Positions 42,762 to 51,251 of a stretch of 64,000 nt of DNA are shown piece by piece; the stretch's first letter is position 1; every line of letters begins with the position of its first letter. This DNA is from a bacterium (GTDB lineage: Archaea > Nanoarchaeota > Nanoarchaeia > Woesearchaeales > UBA10216): positions 22,755-86,754 of the forward strand of contig JAAGZO010001228.1 of assembly GCA_024206195.1 (NCBI GenBank), read 5' to 3'. The position numbers were made by a program, and so were the translations under genes. Below the pieces are notes generated by a model, which had not been told where the DNA came from, made no database searches, and was given only the letters and a program-made list of their open reading frames with translations.

Positions 42762-43394
42762 ATGAAAACAATGTTTATTGAATCAAAGAGTAATGCAGAC
42801 ATAAAGCTGCCAGAAAATCACATGGAAGAGCTGCCAGAAAAAATTGGTTTAGTGACAACTGTGCAACACATACATAAGATTAGTGAACTAAAAAAACAGC
42901 TTGAAAAAGCTGGAAAACTTGTTTTCCTTTTGAAAGGTACAAGGTCAAAATATCAAGGACAGATCCTTGGCTGTGATTTTCCAAAGGAATTTGAAAAAGA
43001 AATTGAAGCATTCCTTTATGTAGGTTCTGGAACATTCCATCCTTCTTCACTGCCAGAAAAAGCAAATATTTTCATCTACAATCCACTTTCAAAAGTTTTC
43101 CACAAGCTGGAAGTCAAAAAAAGAAAAGGAGCATATCTGAAGTTCCTTCATGCAGACAATATTGGTGTTCTTATCTCAACAAAGCCAGGCCAGTTAAACA
43201 AGAAAGCAACAGAGCTGAAATTCAAGGACAAAAACACATACTATTTCATCTTCGACACCTTGGATTACACTGAGCTTCAGAATTTCACTTTCATAGACTG
43301 CTTTGTCAACACAGCCTGCCCAAGAATCGCAGATGACTCGCAAAGCATAGGCAGGCCAGTTGTAAATATTGATGAGGTAGAAAGTTTTATATAA
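42762..43394 (+). CDS. dph2: Dph2-like diphthamide synthase lacking its first domain
   Basis: Archaeal Dph2 is a radical enzyme that starts diphthamide on EF-2. This 210-residue protein matches domains 2 and 3: EKIGLVTTVQHIHKISELKK, then GQILGCDF with the second iron-sulfur Cys, FLYVGSGTFHPSSL, IGVLISTKPGQLNKKA and NTACPRIADD with the third Cys. Domain 1 with the first Cys (about 110 residues) is absent. ATG 42762 lies 25 bases after aaggtttttatg, so the short form is the natural start; an upstream in-frame ATG at 42693 adds no homology. The EF-2 here keeps the target His. Confidence 0.8.
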   Translation: MKTMFIESKSNADIKLPENHMEELPEKIGLVTTVQHIHKISELKKQLEKAGKLVFLLKGTRSKYQGQILGCDFPKEFEKEIEAFLYVGSGTFHPSSLPEKANIFIYNPLSKVFHKLEVKKRKGAYLKFLHADNIGVLISTKPGQLNKKATELKFKDKNTYYFIFDTLDYTELQNFTFIDCFVNTACPRIADDSQSIGRPVVNIDEVESFI

Positions 43395-43416
43395 GCAACT
43401 CTTATTCTTTTTACAA

Positions 43417-43761
43417 ATGAGTAGAAAAAAGGAGCAACAGGCACGCGAAGAGGCTCTTCAGCAGGAAATAAGAAGAGTAAAGCTTCCTAGAGGCAGACAA
43501 ACCTTTGGTATTGTTGAACAGCGTTTAGGTGGTACAAGGATGCGTGTTCGATGCTTGGATGAAAAAACTCGAATCTGCAGAATCCCTGGCAGATTAAAGA
43601 GAATGCTTTGGGTTCGTGAAGGCGACACAGTTCTTGTAGAGCCTTGGGAATTCTCAGGTGATGAAAAGGGCGATTTGATTTTCAAGTACAGAAGGGCTCA
43701 GATCCAGTATCTCAAAAACAGGGGATACCTGAAGAAGCTTACAGATTTTGAAGAATTCTAA
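43417..43761 (+). CDS. eif1a: Translation initiation factor aIF1A
   Basis: The 114-residue OB-fold protein matches eIF1A: VKLPRGRQTFGIVEQRLGGT at residue 21, then RMRVRCLDEKTRICRIPGRL and LKRMLWVREGDTVLVEPWEF, and a basic end with YRRAQIQYLKNRGYL. It binds the A site of the small subunit during initiation. ATG 43417 follows ttttatataag at about 22 bases, so it is leaderless. Confidence 0.95.
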   Translation: MSRKKEQQAREEALQQEIRRVKLPRGRQTFGIVEQRLGGTRMRVRCLDEKTRICRIPGRLKRMLWVREGDTVLVEPWEFSGDEKGDLIFKYRRAQIQYLKNRGYLKKLTDFEEF

Positions 43762-43814
43762 TTAACCACTTTAAAATAAAAAAATTTATATACTTGTTAG
43801 AACTTAGATATCCT

Positions 43815-44294
43815 ATGAGAGGAAAATTCCTTAGTATTGTTCTGGTAATGCTTAGCCTTCTTGGCTCAGCTTATCTCATCTTTGTAAGCAAGATTCTCTA
43901 CACAGAGGAACTGCCTGTTTTTGCAATGTCACTATTAGTGACCTTGTTGATTCTTATAATGTTCCCACATACTAGAGTGGTGCATTTCCTTTTTGCTATT
44001 TTCTTTTCAGCAAACCTTCTGAATGTGTTTTTTATCTATCTTTCAGGCATAGTGAGCCTTGTCCTGCTATGTGTAGCTCTTGCGAATGCCCTGGGTCTTA
44101 TGGTGCTTCTTTCAGCAATCCCAAGGAGAAGAGCAGTAGTACGAGCTAGGCCAATGCAGAAAAGGGATGAGATTTCTAGGCAGCTCGGCCCTGAAGAGGA
44201 GACTCCAAAGGTGACAGTTGTCCCAATCAAGAAAAAGGCAACAAAGAGAAGGAAAAAGAGAAAAACAACTAAGAGAAAGAAGAAGAAAAAGTAG
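43815..44294 (+). CDS. Four-helix membrane protein with a very basic tail
   Basis: The 159-residue protein has about four membrane helices in residues 1-95 (SIVLVMLSLLGSAYLIFV, VFAMSLLVTLLILIMFPH, FLFAIFFSANLLNVFFIY, VSLVLLCVALANALGLMV). A tail follows ending in KKKATKRRKKRKTTKRKKKK, which could bind nucleic acid or the membrane surface. ATG 43815 fits the TATA tttatata (43786-43793) at about 21 bases; TTG 43794 is unlikely. No family recognised. Confidence 0.65.
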   Translation: MRGKFLSIVLVMLSLLGSAYLIFVSKILYTEELPVFAMSLLVTLLILIMFPHTRVVHFLFAIFFSANLLNVFFIYLSGIVSLVLLCVALANALGLMVLLSAIPRRRAVVRARPMQKRDEISRQLGPEEETPKVTVVPIKKKATKRRKKRKTTKRKKKKK

Positions 44295-44379
44295 TTCTTT
44301 AGGTGTTACAACTAATTGTCGATTACATATAGTTCTATAGCTTTAACGACTGATTATGGGCTTTTTTAGTAAATTATGC

Positions 44380-44415
44380 ACTTGTCAGTAGTAACAAAAC
44401 CGAAAGGTTTATAAA
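44380..44415 (+). promoter_or_regulatory. Promoter with CCGAAAG-TTTATAAA and upstream ACTTGTCAGT
   Basis: AACAAAACCGAAAGGTTTATAAA precedes ATG 44451 and a TATTCTGAGGTA leader. ACTTGTCAGT lies just upstream (44380-44389); its reverse complement stands at the same place before the gene at 50689. Confidence 0.7.
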
Positions 44416-44450
44416 CCAGTAAAACTTTCCCCTATTCTGAGGTAATCCAA

Positions 44451-44828
44451 ATGAACCAACTTGAAATAAACACAATGAATTCGTTCCGTCTAGCTAAGAG
44501 AGACATCATAAAGATGCAGAGTGATATTATAGCTCTTGGTAGGACAGAAAAGAAGATAGTCGAAAGTCTAGAACGCCTAACAGCAAAGGAAACAATGCTG
44601 TACAATAGAGTTAAGCAACTTGACCAAAGGCATGCAGCTGCAAAAGCATTAACAATTGCAAGAAAAGCTTCAAAGAAGAAGACATATGCAGCTTCTAAGG
44701 ACAGTAATAAGTTCCACTTAAGTAACTGCCCTTTTGCTCAGAACATAAAGCCTAAGACAAAAATCAAGTTTAACTCAAGAATCAAGGCACTAAACAAGGG
44801 TTTAAAGCCTTGCAAATGCGTTAAGTGA
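44451..44828 (+). CDS. Coiled coil fused to an Ada-like zinc-binding domain
   Basis: The first 75 residues are helical and Lys-rich, likely a coiled coil. The last 45 (YAASKDSNKFHLSNCPFAQN ... RIKALNKGLKPCKCV) match the small Ada-type metal-binding module: KFH, C at NCPF, and PCKC. The module is found in DNA repair and nuclease proteins where it binds zinc and probably DNA. The methyl-transfer function of Ada is not expected without its other parts. Leader GAGGTAA before the ATG. Confidence 0.7.
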   Translation: MNQLEINTMNSFRLAKRDIIKMQSDIIALGRTEKKIVESLERLTAKETMLYNRVKQLDQRHAAAKALTIARKASKKKTYAASKDSNKFHLSNCPFAQNIKPKTKIKFNSRIKALNKGLKPCKCVK

Positions 44829-44838
44829 TTTTCTTTTT

Positions 44839-45264
44839 CTATTTTTTTTCTTTTATATAATCAATAACCAACAAAATAACAGCTATAGTCAGCGCACTAT
44901 CCGCAATATTGAATGTTGGCCAGAATCCTACACGAATAAAATCAATAACATAGCCGTGAATCACTCTATCAATAAGATTTCCAATAATGCCTGCTGTTAT
45001 CAGGGCAATTGGAATATACATCTTTTCCGGGATTTTCTTGAACTTATATGCAATAGCACCTAATGCAACAAGGCTTATCAGAATGATTGGCCAGTTGCCA
45101 AGCCCGACAAGGCCAAAGATAATCTTTGAATTCTCTGCATAGGATAATGAGAAAAAGCTTGTTATCTCGATATTCTTTTCTGTTAGCAAAAGCTTTGTAA
45201 TCTGGTCAGCAAGAATAACAACCAGAGTTATTATGACAAAAACAAGTTTTTTGTTCAGTACCAT
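44839..45264 (-). CDS. lspA: Lipoprotein signal peptidase (signal peptidase II)
   Basis: The 141-residue membrane protein has four helices and the LspA signatures: VVILADQITKLLL near residue 18, then GIIGNLIDRVIHGYVIDFIR near 92 with the first catalytic Asp, and FNIADSALTIAV with the second. It cuts before the lipid-modified Cys of lipoproteins. LspA is rare in archaea. It overlaps the gene to its right by 10 bases and ends a four-gene leftward operon. A lipobox protein is encoded at 26676. Confidence 0.92.
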   Translation of the reverse strand: MVLNKKLVFVIITLVVILADQITKLLLTEKNIEITSFFSLSYAENSKIIFGLVGLGNWPIILISLVALGAIAYKFKKIPEKMYIPIALITAGIIGNLIDRVIHGYVIDFIRVGFWPTFNIADSALTIAVILLVIDYIKEKK

Positions 45265-45596
45265 CCTTCTCTTTTCGTTGGTGGGTTTTGATCTCCACCC
45301 ATCATTCTCTCCATGTTCGCCAGCCTTTGATTAAGGCTTTCTATTGCTGCTTTTAGCGCGTCAAGCTTTGCAGATATCACTTCCATGTCCTTGTTTGCAG
45401 CATATGCCCTTGTGGAGTCCATTGAATCCATGGTTGGCATTTGCTGCTGTTGCATGCCAAAAGGTGATTGCTGATCCATACCATGAAGACCAAGCTCGTC
45501 ACGTGGCATGGCACTTCCCTGTCCCAATGCCACATTATCCTTTAAGCCTAAATCATCCCCTCTTTTCCAGAACTTAACTTTGTCAAATAATCCCAT
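45255..45596 (-). CDS. Small soluble protein with a predicted coiled coil
   Basis: The 113-residue protein begins MGLFDKVKFWKRGDDLGLKD, continues with a Gln/Met-rich linker (PFGMQQQQMPTMDSMDS) and ends in a helix (ISAKLDALKAAIESLNQRLA) likely to dimerise. GGTGAG stands just before ATG 45596, which is preferred over the in-frame start at 45617. It may attach to the surface protein next door, whose basic amphipathic end faces the cytoplasm. No family recognised. Confidence 0.65.
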   Translation of the reverse strand: MGLFDKVKFWKRGDDLGLKDNVALGQGSAMPRDELGLHGMDQQSPFGMQQQQMPTMDSMDSTRAYAANKDMEVISAKLDALKAAIESLNQRLANMERMMGGDQNPPTKREGWY

Positions 45597-45601
45597 TTTT
45601 C

Positions 45602-48600
45602 TCACCTTCGTTTCCAAGTTAGAATCTTTTTTAATCCGTGAAGTATTTTTGCAAAAAAGCCCTCAGGTTCCTCTTCCTCAATCTCTACAGGTTCACTTGC
45701 AACATTTATATCTTTTGTATTTGATTGTGCTTTGAAGTTTTCTCCATTATAAACATAACTGGCCTCTGCTTTAGGCAGTTCTACAGCACCCGCTTCAGCA
45801 ATAGACATCGAATATTCAAATGTCTTTTCCTCATATGCTCCAAGTTCAAATATCCAGCTCTCGTCACCATCCTCAAGAAGAATATCCTCAACTTTAAAAT
45901 CTTCATTATTTTTTGCGGTTATAACTACCTTGAACTTTGCTCCTTCATTTGCCACATTAGGTGCCTCTTTTTTCAGTGTAACCATCTTTTTCTCTAGCAC
46001 TTCAATGTCAAATGAATCTGATTCAACTTCATATGTTGCATTCATATACTCATAGGTTGCAGTTGCCTTTCCAAGCGAAACTCGACCTGGAATCAAAATC
46101 TTTTTTTCATACTTGTAAACAGCCTCATCTGTAAAAAGAGGTATATTCCATTCCTGTCCATCATCCATTATTGTAACATTTTTTATTGGAGTGTCTATAA
46201 GATTCTTCAGCTCAATCTCTATTGTGAATTTTTCTACAGTGTTTGCTATTACCGGAACCTTCTTTTCTATGGATATTACTGGTTTGTAAACAACATCTAC
46301 AGTTTGGGTGTTAGATCCTGTTTTGTAGCTCTTTCCATCGTAAGAATATTCTGCAACAACCTGTGAAAGATCAACGCTTCCTACAGTGTGTATTAATTTT
46401 TCATATGTGAATTTTTTTTCACTTCCTGCAGTAAGGAATACACTCCATTCTTTTTCTCCATCATATGCATCAACTGAAACCGATTTATCGCCGATATTCT
46501 TGAATGTAACCTCAACAGTGAATTTGTCGGTGTTGTTTGCTTTTTTAGGGCTGCTTTTTTCTACAATCACAAAAGGTCCCTTTTTCACACGGCTGGAAAG
46601 AATAGCCTGTGAAATAGAATTTGAGCTTACATTGAATTTCTCTCCATAATCATTTTCATAGTCAAGTCTTGTTTTAGATATGATCCTTGTGCCATTGTAT
46701 TTTGCCCTGATCGTTTCCTTTCCATTGACATAAACCCTTTCTCCTGGGTTAAGCTTGTCAATAGTAACTGTCTGTTCAGAGTCAACAAGGTCAAACTCCT
46801 GCTGCAGCGGGAAACTAAGAACAAGATTTTTTACTGGTTTGTCTGTTGTCGGATTTGATATAATATAATTAATGCCAATGACATCTGATTCATATACTGT
46901 TTCTTGTTCCAATACTTTCTCTACTGAAAGCACGATGTCCTCTGGCTTCACTGTTATTTCAAGTTGTTTGTCATAGGTGTACTCTGAAATCTTTGAGTAT
47001 GCATCATCATTGAACAAGTCAGAATATTCTGCTGTTGTGTTGAAGTAGAACACTGTTGTTTTGTCAATCCGAGGAGCGACTACTTTGTATGTGTAAGCAG
47101 TCATTGTTTCGGCAGAATCAATGCTTATCTTTTTTGATGTTGTTCCAACAACTTCAAATGCACCTGGAACCTCATCATAAATCTTAACACTATTGATTCC
47201 TGTAAGCCTAGGATTCCTTACGTTTACTGAAAAGAAAAGCTCTCCACCGCTTTCAAGCACAGTGTCTGTTGCTGTTTGCGTTATGACAATGTCATCTATG
47301 GGTATCACAGTCAGCGTTCCGCCGTATGTCTGCGTGAAATTATCTTCTCCAAGTTCATAGCTCACATTAACCCGGAGCTTATAGCCTGATGAGGCTCCTG
47401 CTTCAGGAGCATAGAAGTATCGTTCTATGACCTTAACCTGTTCTGATTTTCCCATGCTCTCTATGAACATGTCAGGAACCCATGTAAGTTCTGTGTCAGT
47501 TAGTATCTCGACATTTTGCAGTTCTGTGTACGGGTTAAGGTTCTGTACATATATCTTCAGCAACTTTCTCTGGTATGATTCAAGGGTTTCATCTTCAAGG
47601 TTGGATCTTATTGCTACACCCTTAGTAATAATCTTTATCTCTTCTTTTGTCTCGAATATTCTTTTTATTCCGTTTTCATCAACATATTCTGCTTTTATCC
47701 TAATGATTGAGGTGCCTCCAAGAAGCCCTGTAAGGTCAAGCTTGAAAAATTTCGATACGTTCCTTGAAGAATTGAGTTTTAATAGCGAACCGCTCCACCT
47801 GCAGTTCTGGTCATCAATCTTTGTGAATTTTGATGGCGGCTTAATCTTGATACCTTCATCTGCTGTTATTTCGAGATAATTCACAAGAGTAGTGTACGGA
47901 GAGTCGCTTGAAACATTAAGTGTTAAGTTGGTTGTTTCACCGTAGTATATCTCTTCCTTTCCGAGATCTGAATCAATGTTGAAGAAGCCAAGGACTTCTA
48001 TTGTTTTTTCTTCTGAGAATATTGTTTTTGTTGTGAAACCGTCAAAATAGCTCAGTGATGCCTTGAAGCCTCTTTTTGTAATCTCTTTTGCCTTAATCTC
48101 ATAGGACAGTTCTATTGTTTCTCCTCTGCCGAGCTCCCCTTCCCATCTTAGAGTGTTTTCATCAAGATCTACACCATCATACTCAACAATCTCAAACTCA
48201 TCTGTAAATGAATCTGTGTAAATCATGTTTTTTGCAACATGGCCATCATTTGATATTGTTACATCTACAGTGATATCTTCTCCTATCATCACTTCATCTT
48301 CAAGTATTGTTCTTGTAAGTGTGATAGAAGGCTCAAGAATGTACAGCTCAATATTCATCTTGTAAACTCGAGTGCTGTACTCAAACTGGACATTATTCAG
48401 GCAAACTTTTGCAGTGTCTGAAAACTCGCATGAATTATTCCTTACAAAAAGGCTCCCTGTTCCATAATCTGCAATAATCTCATTGTTTGAAGAACCAAGA
48501 TAAAAAATAAAGCTCTGTCTTTGTGTAGATATACTGTCTCCAGAATAAACCCATCCACTATATACTTCGGAGTCAGCACTTGCAAGCTGCACAAGGGCAA

Positions 48601-48637
48601 TTATTAATGCTAAATATATTATTAGGTTCTTATTCAC
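45602..48637 (-). CDS. Large exported protein with repeated Ig-like (DUF11/CARDB-type) domains
   Basis: The 1011-residue protein has a signal peptide (NLIIYLALIIALVQLASA) and about nine beta domains of 80-110 residues. They repeat patterns such as VNNLVLSF, ITIELEL or NTVEKFTIEIELKNLIDTPI and NTDKFTVEVTFKNIGDKSV, the NEW3/DUF11 class of archaeal envelope proteins. It ends in GFFAKILHGLKKILTWKRR, a basic amphipathic helix rather than a clear membrane helix. The start is GTG 48637, 1 base after the TGA of the previous gene. An S-layer-like or adhesive role is inferred. Confidence 0.75.
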   Translation of the reverse strand: MNKNLIIYLALIIALVQLASADSEVYSGWVYSGDSISTQRQSFIFYLGSSNNEIIADYGTGSLFVRNNSCEFSDTAKVCLNNVQFEYSTRVYKMNIELYILEPSITLTRTILEDEVMIGEDITVDVTISNDGHVAKNMIYTDSFTDEFEIVEYDGVDLDENTLRWEGELGRGETIELSYEIKAKEITKRGFKASLSYFDGFTTKTIFSEEKTIEVLGFFNIDSDLGKEEIYYGETTNLTLNVSSDSPYTTLVNYLEITADEGIKIKPPSKFTKIDDQNCRWSGSLLKLNSSRNVSKFFKLDLTGLLGGTSIIRIKAEYVDENGIKRIFETKEEIKIITKGVAIRSNLEDETLESYQRKLLKIYVQNLNPYTELQNVEILTDTELTWVPDMFIESMGKSEQVKVIERYFYAPEAGASSGYKLRVNVSYELGEDNFTQTYGGTLTVIPIDDIVITQTATDTVLESGGELFFSVNVRNPRLTGINSVKIYDEVPGAFEVVGTTSKKISIDSAETMTAYTYKVVAPRIDKTTVFYFNTTAEYSDLFNDDAYSKISEYTYDKQLEITVKPEDIVLSVEKVLEQETVYESDVIGINYIISNPTTDKPVKNLVLSFPLQQEFDLVDSEQTVTIDKLNPGERVYVNGKETIRAKYNGTRIISKTRLDYENDYGEKFNVSSNSISQAILSSRVKKGPFVIVEKSSPKKANNTDKFTVEVTFKNIGDKSVSVDAYDGEKEWSVFLTAGSEKKFTYEKLIHTVGSVDLSQVVAEYSYDGKSYKTGSNTQTVDVVYKPVISIEKKVPVIANTVEKFTIEIELKNLIDTPIKNVTIMDDGQEWNIPLFTDEAVYKYEKKILIPGRVSLGKATATYEYMNATYEVESDSFDIEVLEKKMVTLKKEAPNVANEGAKFKVVITAKNNEDFKVEDILLEDGDESWIFELGAYEEKTFEYSMSIAEAGAVELPKAEASYVYNGENFKAQSNTKDINVASEPVEIEEEEPEGFFAKILHGLKKILTWKRR

Positions 48638-49345
48638 TCAACTCGCCTCAACCTTTTCTTGCATAACAATCCCAACAATGCCGCTAGGCAGTATTCTCAA
48701 TGCCTTAAACATCATTGTTTCAGGGTAAACAGTGATAGTATCATCTTTTAGGCCCTTTGCCAGGCTCTCCACATTAAGCGCTTCCTGAACCAGAGGAGCA
48801 AAGAAAATAGCCTTAATTCCTGTAACTTCATAACTCTGTCTTAATACATCCTCATCAAAATCAAGGGCACTTGCAGCCTCAGGAAACGGATCATTTGCTT
48901 TTAATACAGATATTATTGTGCTCTTTGGAAGATTTCTATCTTCTACAATAAAGGCATTTTTCTCAAGAGCCTCTAAAGCCGCAATTTCAAAAACATAAAC
49001 CTTGTAATTAGTTCCTCTCATCTTTTTCAGCTCATCATTTGCATACTGAAGCGAGTACATTTTTGACTCTTCATCTGAAAGAAGGATTGGTGTTTGTCCT
49101 CTGAGGATGAATCCTGAAAGAACCCTATTACCTTCTGCTGCCATAACCAGCTTGTCTGAAGCTGCATTCTTCTTGAAATCCGCCGAATCAATGAATACCA
49201 GCAATCCAGATAATATGAGCAATATGGTAAAAACAGCTGTAACAAGAAAAATGGCTCTTACCAGGTTCTTAAGAATCTTGAATAATATGACTGTTAACAG
49301 TATAAAAAATACAATTCCTACAAATACTATAAAGTCCATTTCCAT
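48638..49345 (-). CDS. Membrane-anchored protein of the surface operon
   Basis: The 235-residue protein has two N-terminal membrane helices (FIVFVGIVFFILLTVILFKI, AIFLVTAVFTILLILSGLLV) and a soluble outer part with an alternating alpha-beta pattern (TNYKVYVFEIAALEALEKN, then TIISVLKANDPFP). It is the first gene of the operon that continues with the Ig-like protein, the small coiled-coil protein and lspA. No family recognised. Confidence 0.65.
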   Translation of the reverse strand: MEMDFIVFVGIVFFILLTVILFKILKNLVRAIFLVTAVFTILLILSGLLVFIDSADFKKNAASDKLVMAAEGNRVLSGFILRGQTPILLSDEESKMYSLQYANDELKKMRGTNYKVYVFEIAALEALEKNAFIVEDRNLPKSTIISVLKANDPFPEAASALDFDEDVLRQSYEVTGIKAIFFAPLVQEALNVESLAKGLKDDTITVYPETMMFKALRILPSGIVGIVMQEKVEAS

Positions 49346-49442
49346 ACACCTCTTTTGCTATATTATCCGCGTATTCCCTATTTAAAATATTCGTTTTTTT
49401 AAAGGAAAACATTTAAATTCAGTATATGAAACATCTTTCTGT

Positions 49443-50126
49443 ATGAACAAAATCCAGCAAATCTATGATTATCTCATGAAGGAATATGGTCATCAGGGTT
49501 GGTGGCCTGTTACTCCGCTCTGCTGCAGAGGTGGAAAAACGCTGCCAATCTACGGCGTTGCAATCAAATCTGATAAGCAGAAGTTTGAGATAATCATTGG
49601 AGCTATTCTCACGCAAAACACTGCTTGGAAGAACGTTGAAAAAGCAATCATTGAGTTAAACAAGAAAGATCTCATTGATATCAACAAGATTCTGAAAATA
49701 AAACACAACGAACTAGCAGAAACAATAAAGAGTTCTGGCTATTATAATCAAAAGGCAAAAAGTCTCAAGAGCGTTGCAGAGTTTCTCAAGAAAACACCAA
49801 TTGCAAAGCTTGAGAAGATGGAATTAAGCAAAGCAAGGCACGCGCTCCTAGATGTAAAAGGCATTGGAAATGAAACAGCAGACTCAATTCTCTTGTACGC
49901 ACTAAACAAGCCAATCTTTGTTGTGGATGCATACACCAAGCGAATAGTCACTGAATTAAAGCTTGTAAAAAAGGATGCAACTTATCATGAAATTCAGGAA
50001 CTCTTCATGAGTAACCTGCAAGCAGACCCAAAAATCTTCAATGAATACCACGCACTACTTGTAGAGCATGCAAAAAGATTCTATTCAAGAAAACCGTATG
50101 GTGTTAACTGTCCGTTGGAGAATTAG
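49443..50126 (+). CDS. HhH-GPD DNA glycosylase (endonuclease III-related, COG2231-like)
   Basis: The 227-residue protein has FEIIIGAILTQNTAWKNVEK near residue 46, helix-hairpin-helix LLDVKGIGNETADSILLYAL near 135, and the GPD Asp in IFVVDAYTKRI. The four-Cys iron-sulfur cluster loop of Nth is missing (only CPLEN at the end), which fits the MagIII/HP0602 type that removes alkylated bases. Leaderless start at ATG 49443 after catttaaattc. Convergent with the next gene, overlapping by 4 bases. Confidence 0.85.
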   Translation: MNKIQQIYDYLMKEYGHQGWWPVTPLCCRGGKTLPIYGVAIKSDKQKFEIIIGAILTQNTAWKNVEKAIIELNKKDLIDINKILKIKHNELAETIKSSGYYNQKAKSLKSVAEFLKKTPIAKLEKMELSKARHALLDVKGIGNETADSILLYALNKPIFVVDAYTKRIVTELKLVKKDATYHEIQELFMSNLQADPKIFNEYHALLVEHAKRFYSRKPYGVNCPLEN

Positions 50127-50689
50127 ATCAGTTTTGGTTGTACTCTATGATATGCCTCATTCGCAAGTTCATAACCAAGATTTCTTAATATTTGATCATC
50201 AAGCATCTGAGGTCCCTTAGGGCTTTTGGTAACAAGTATCTGTCCAAGTCCATACAATGCACTGTCAGCTTTTTCACTAAACTGATTGCGTGCTTCCTCG
50301 CTTTGTGAGTTCTCTATATCTGCTCTTAAAATATGAATTCCTTCTGCAAGGTCATCTATTGAAGCATCTTCAAGACCTATTTTCTCAAATTTCTTTCTAA
50401 ATCCCGTAGTTCTTTTTCTAGCATCTTGCGCTTCTTTCTGTACAATCTTGTAAGCTTGGGCTGCTGAAACTTTCCCAGACTCGATATTAGAAAAACTTTG
50501 GCCATTTCTGGTAGTATCCTGACCAGGGCCGGTTCTTATGCTGTTGTACCTCTTTGCCAAGACATCCTTGATCTCTTCTTCAGATGAATCATTATTTAGT
50601 TCTTCAGCTGCTCTTATTAGTCTCAAATCTGCAGCGTACTGAATATGTGTATAATCTTCTTCAAAAATTGTTTTTCTTGGGTGTCCCAT
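50123..50689 (-). CDS. Unrecognised 188-residue protein
   Basis: A soluble helical protein rich in Glu, Ala and Arg (AAQAYKIVQKEAQDARKRTT, DDLAEGIHILRADIENSQSE). No motif is recognised. Its promoter is a near copy of those at 16404 and 44380, and the leader has TATTCTGAGGTA before the ATG, as for the gene at 44451; the two may be coregulated. Confidence 0.6.
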   Translation of the reverse strand: MGHPRKTIFEEDYTHIQYAADLRLIRAAEELNNDSSEEEIKDVLAKRYNSIRTGPGQDTTRNGQSFSNIESGKVSAAQAYKIVQKEAQDARKRTTGFRKKFEKIGLEDASIDDLAEGIHILRADIENSQSEEARNQFSEKADSALYGLGQILVTKSPKGPQMLDDQILRNLGYELANEAYHRVQPKLI

Positions 50690-50714
50690 ACTACCTCAGA
50701 ATACGCACTACTAC

Positions 50715-50750
50715 TATATAAATCTTTCGGTTATTTGTTACTTGTCAGTA
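50715..50750 (-). promoter_or_regulatory. Promoter with CCGAAAG-TTTATATA and upstream ACTGACAAGT
   Basis: On the minus strand, ACTGACAAGT... wait order is: ACTGACAAGT, AACAAAT, AACCGAAAG, TTTATATA, then 26 bases to ATG 50689. The first motif is the reverse complement of that at 44380. Confidence 0.65.
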
Positions 50751-50759
50751 AGTACAAAA

Positions 50760-51137
50760 TCAAATAAGAACTGCGTTGATTGCGCCTTCTTGGCCTGGCC
50801 TGTTTGTTATTACAGCCTTACCCTTCTCTGTGTCAATAACAGTGCCTTTTGTCAGGATGTTTCTCCTGATGTACTGCTTATCTGCAGGGCTGTCTATAAC
50901 AGTCTTTATCTTTGCCTTTGCATACTTCTTTGTTTTATTGTCAAACACATTAGCAACATCTGCTGTTAGAAGCCTTAGCTTTGTATTAGCTCCAGAGGTT
51001 CTTTCCACCTTCTGCTTTGTACTCTTGCTAATTCTGGTCATAATAGGCTCACTAGCCTTCTCAAAGCGCCTCTTAGATCTAGCTTTCTTTAGTCTACCAC
51101 CGCTGCTGCTCGTGCCTGCTTTTGAGTGTGTTAACAT
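50760..51137 (-). CDS. rps8e: Ribosomal protein eS8
   Basis: The 125-residue protein matches archaeal eS8: TSSSGGRLKKARSKRRFEKA at residue 9, NTKLRLLTADVANVFDNKTK near 51, and YIRRNILTKGTVIDTEKGKA with VITNRPGQEGAINAVLI at the end. It binds small-subunit rRNA. A minus-strand TATA (ccttataaatc, near 51160) is about 22 bases before ATG 51137, so it is leaderless. Divergent from the Lsm gene. Confidence 0.95.
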   Translation of the reverse strand: MLTHSKAGTSSSGGRLKKARSKRRFEKASEPIMTRISKSTKQKVERTSGANTKLRLLTADVANVFDNKTKKYAKAKIKTVIDSPADKQYIRRNILTKGTVIDTEKGKAVITNRPGQEGAINAVLI

Positions 51138-51251
51138 ACTAATTCGGAAAATACAGTTGATTTATAAGGCTTTTGGTTATAATACCGCAATCTTTATATA
51201 TGGGTGCGGGTATACGATTTTATATTATTTTGTTGTGGGGTAATCAAAAAA

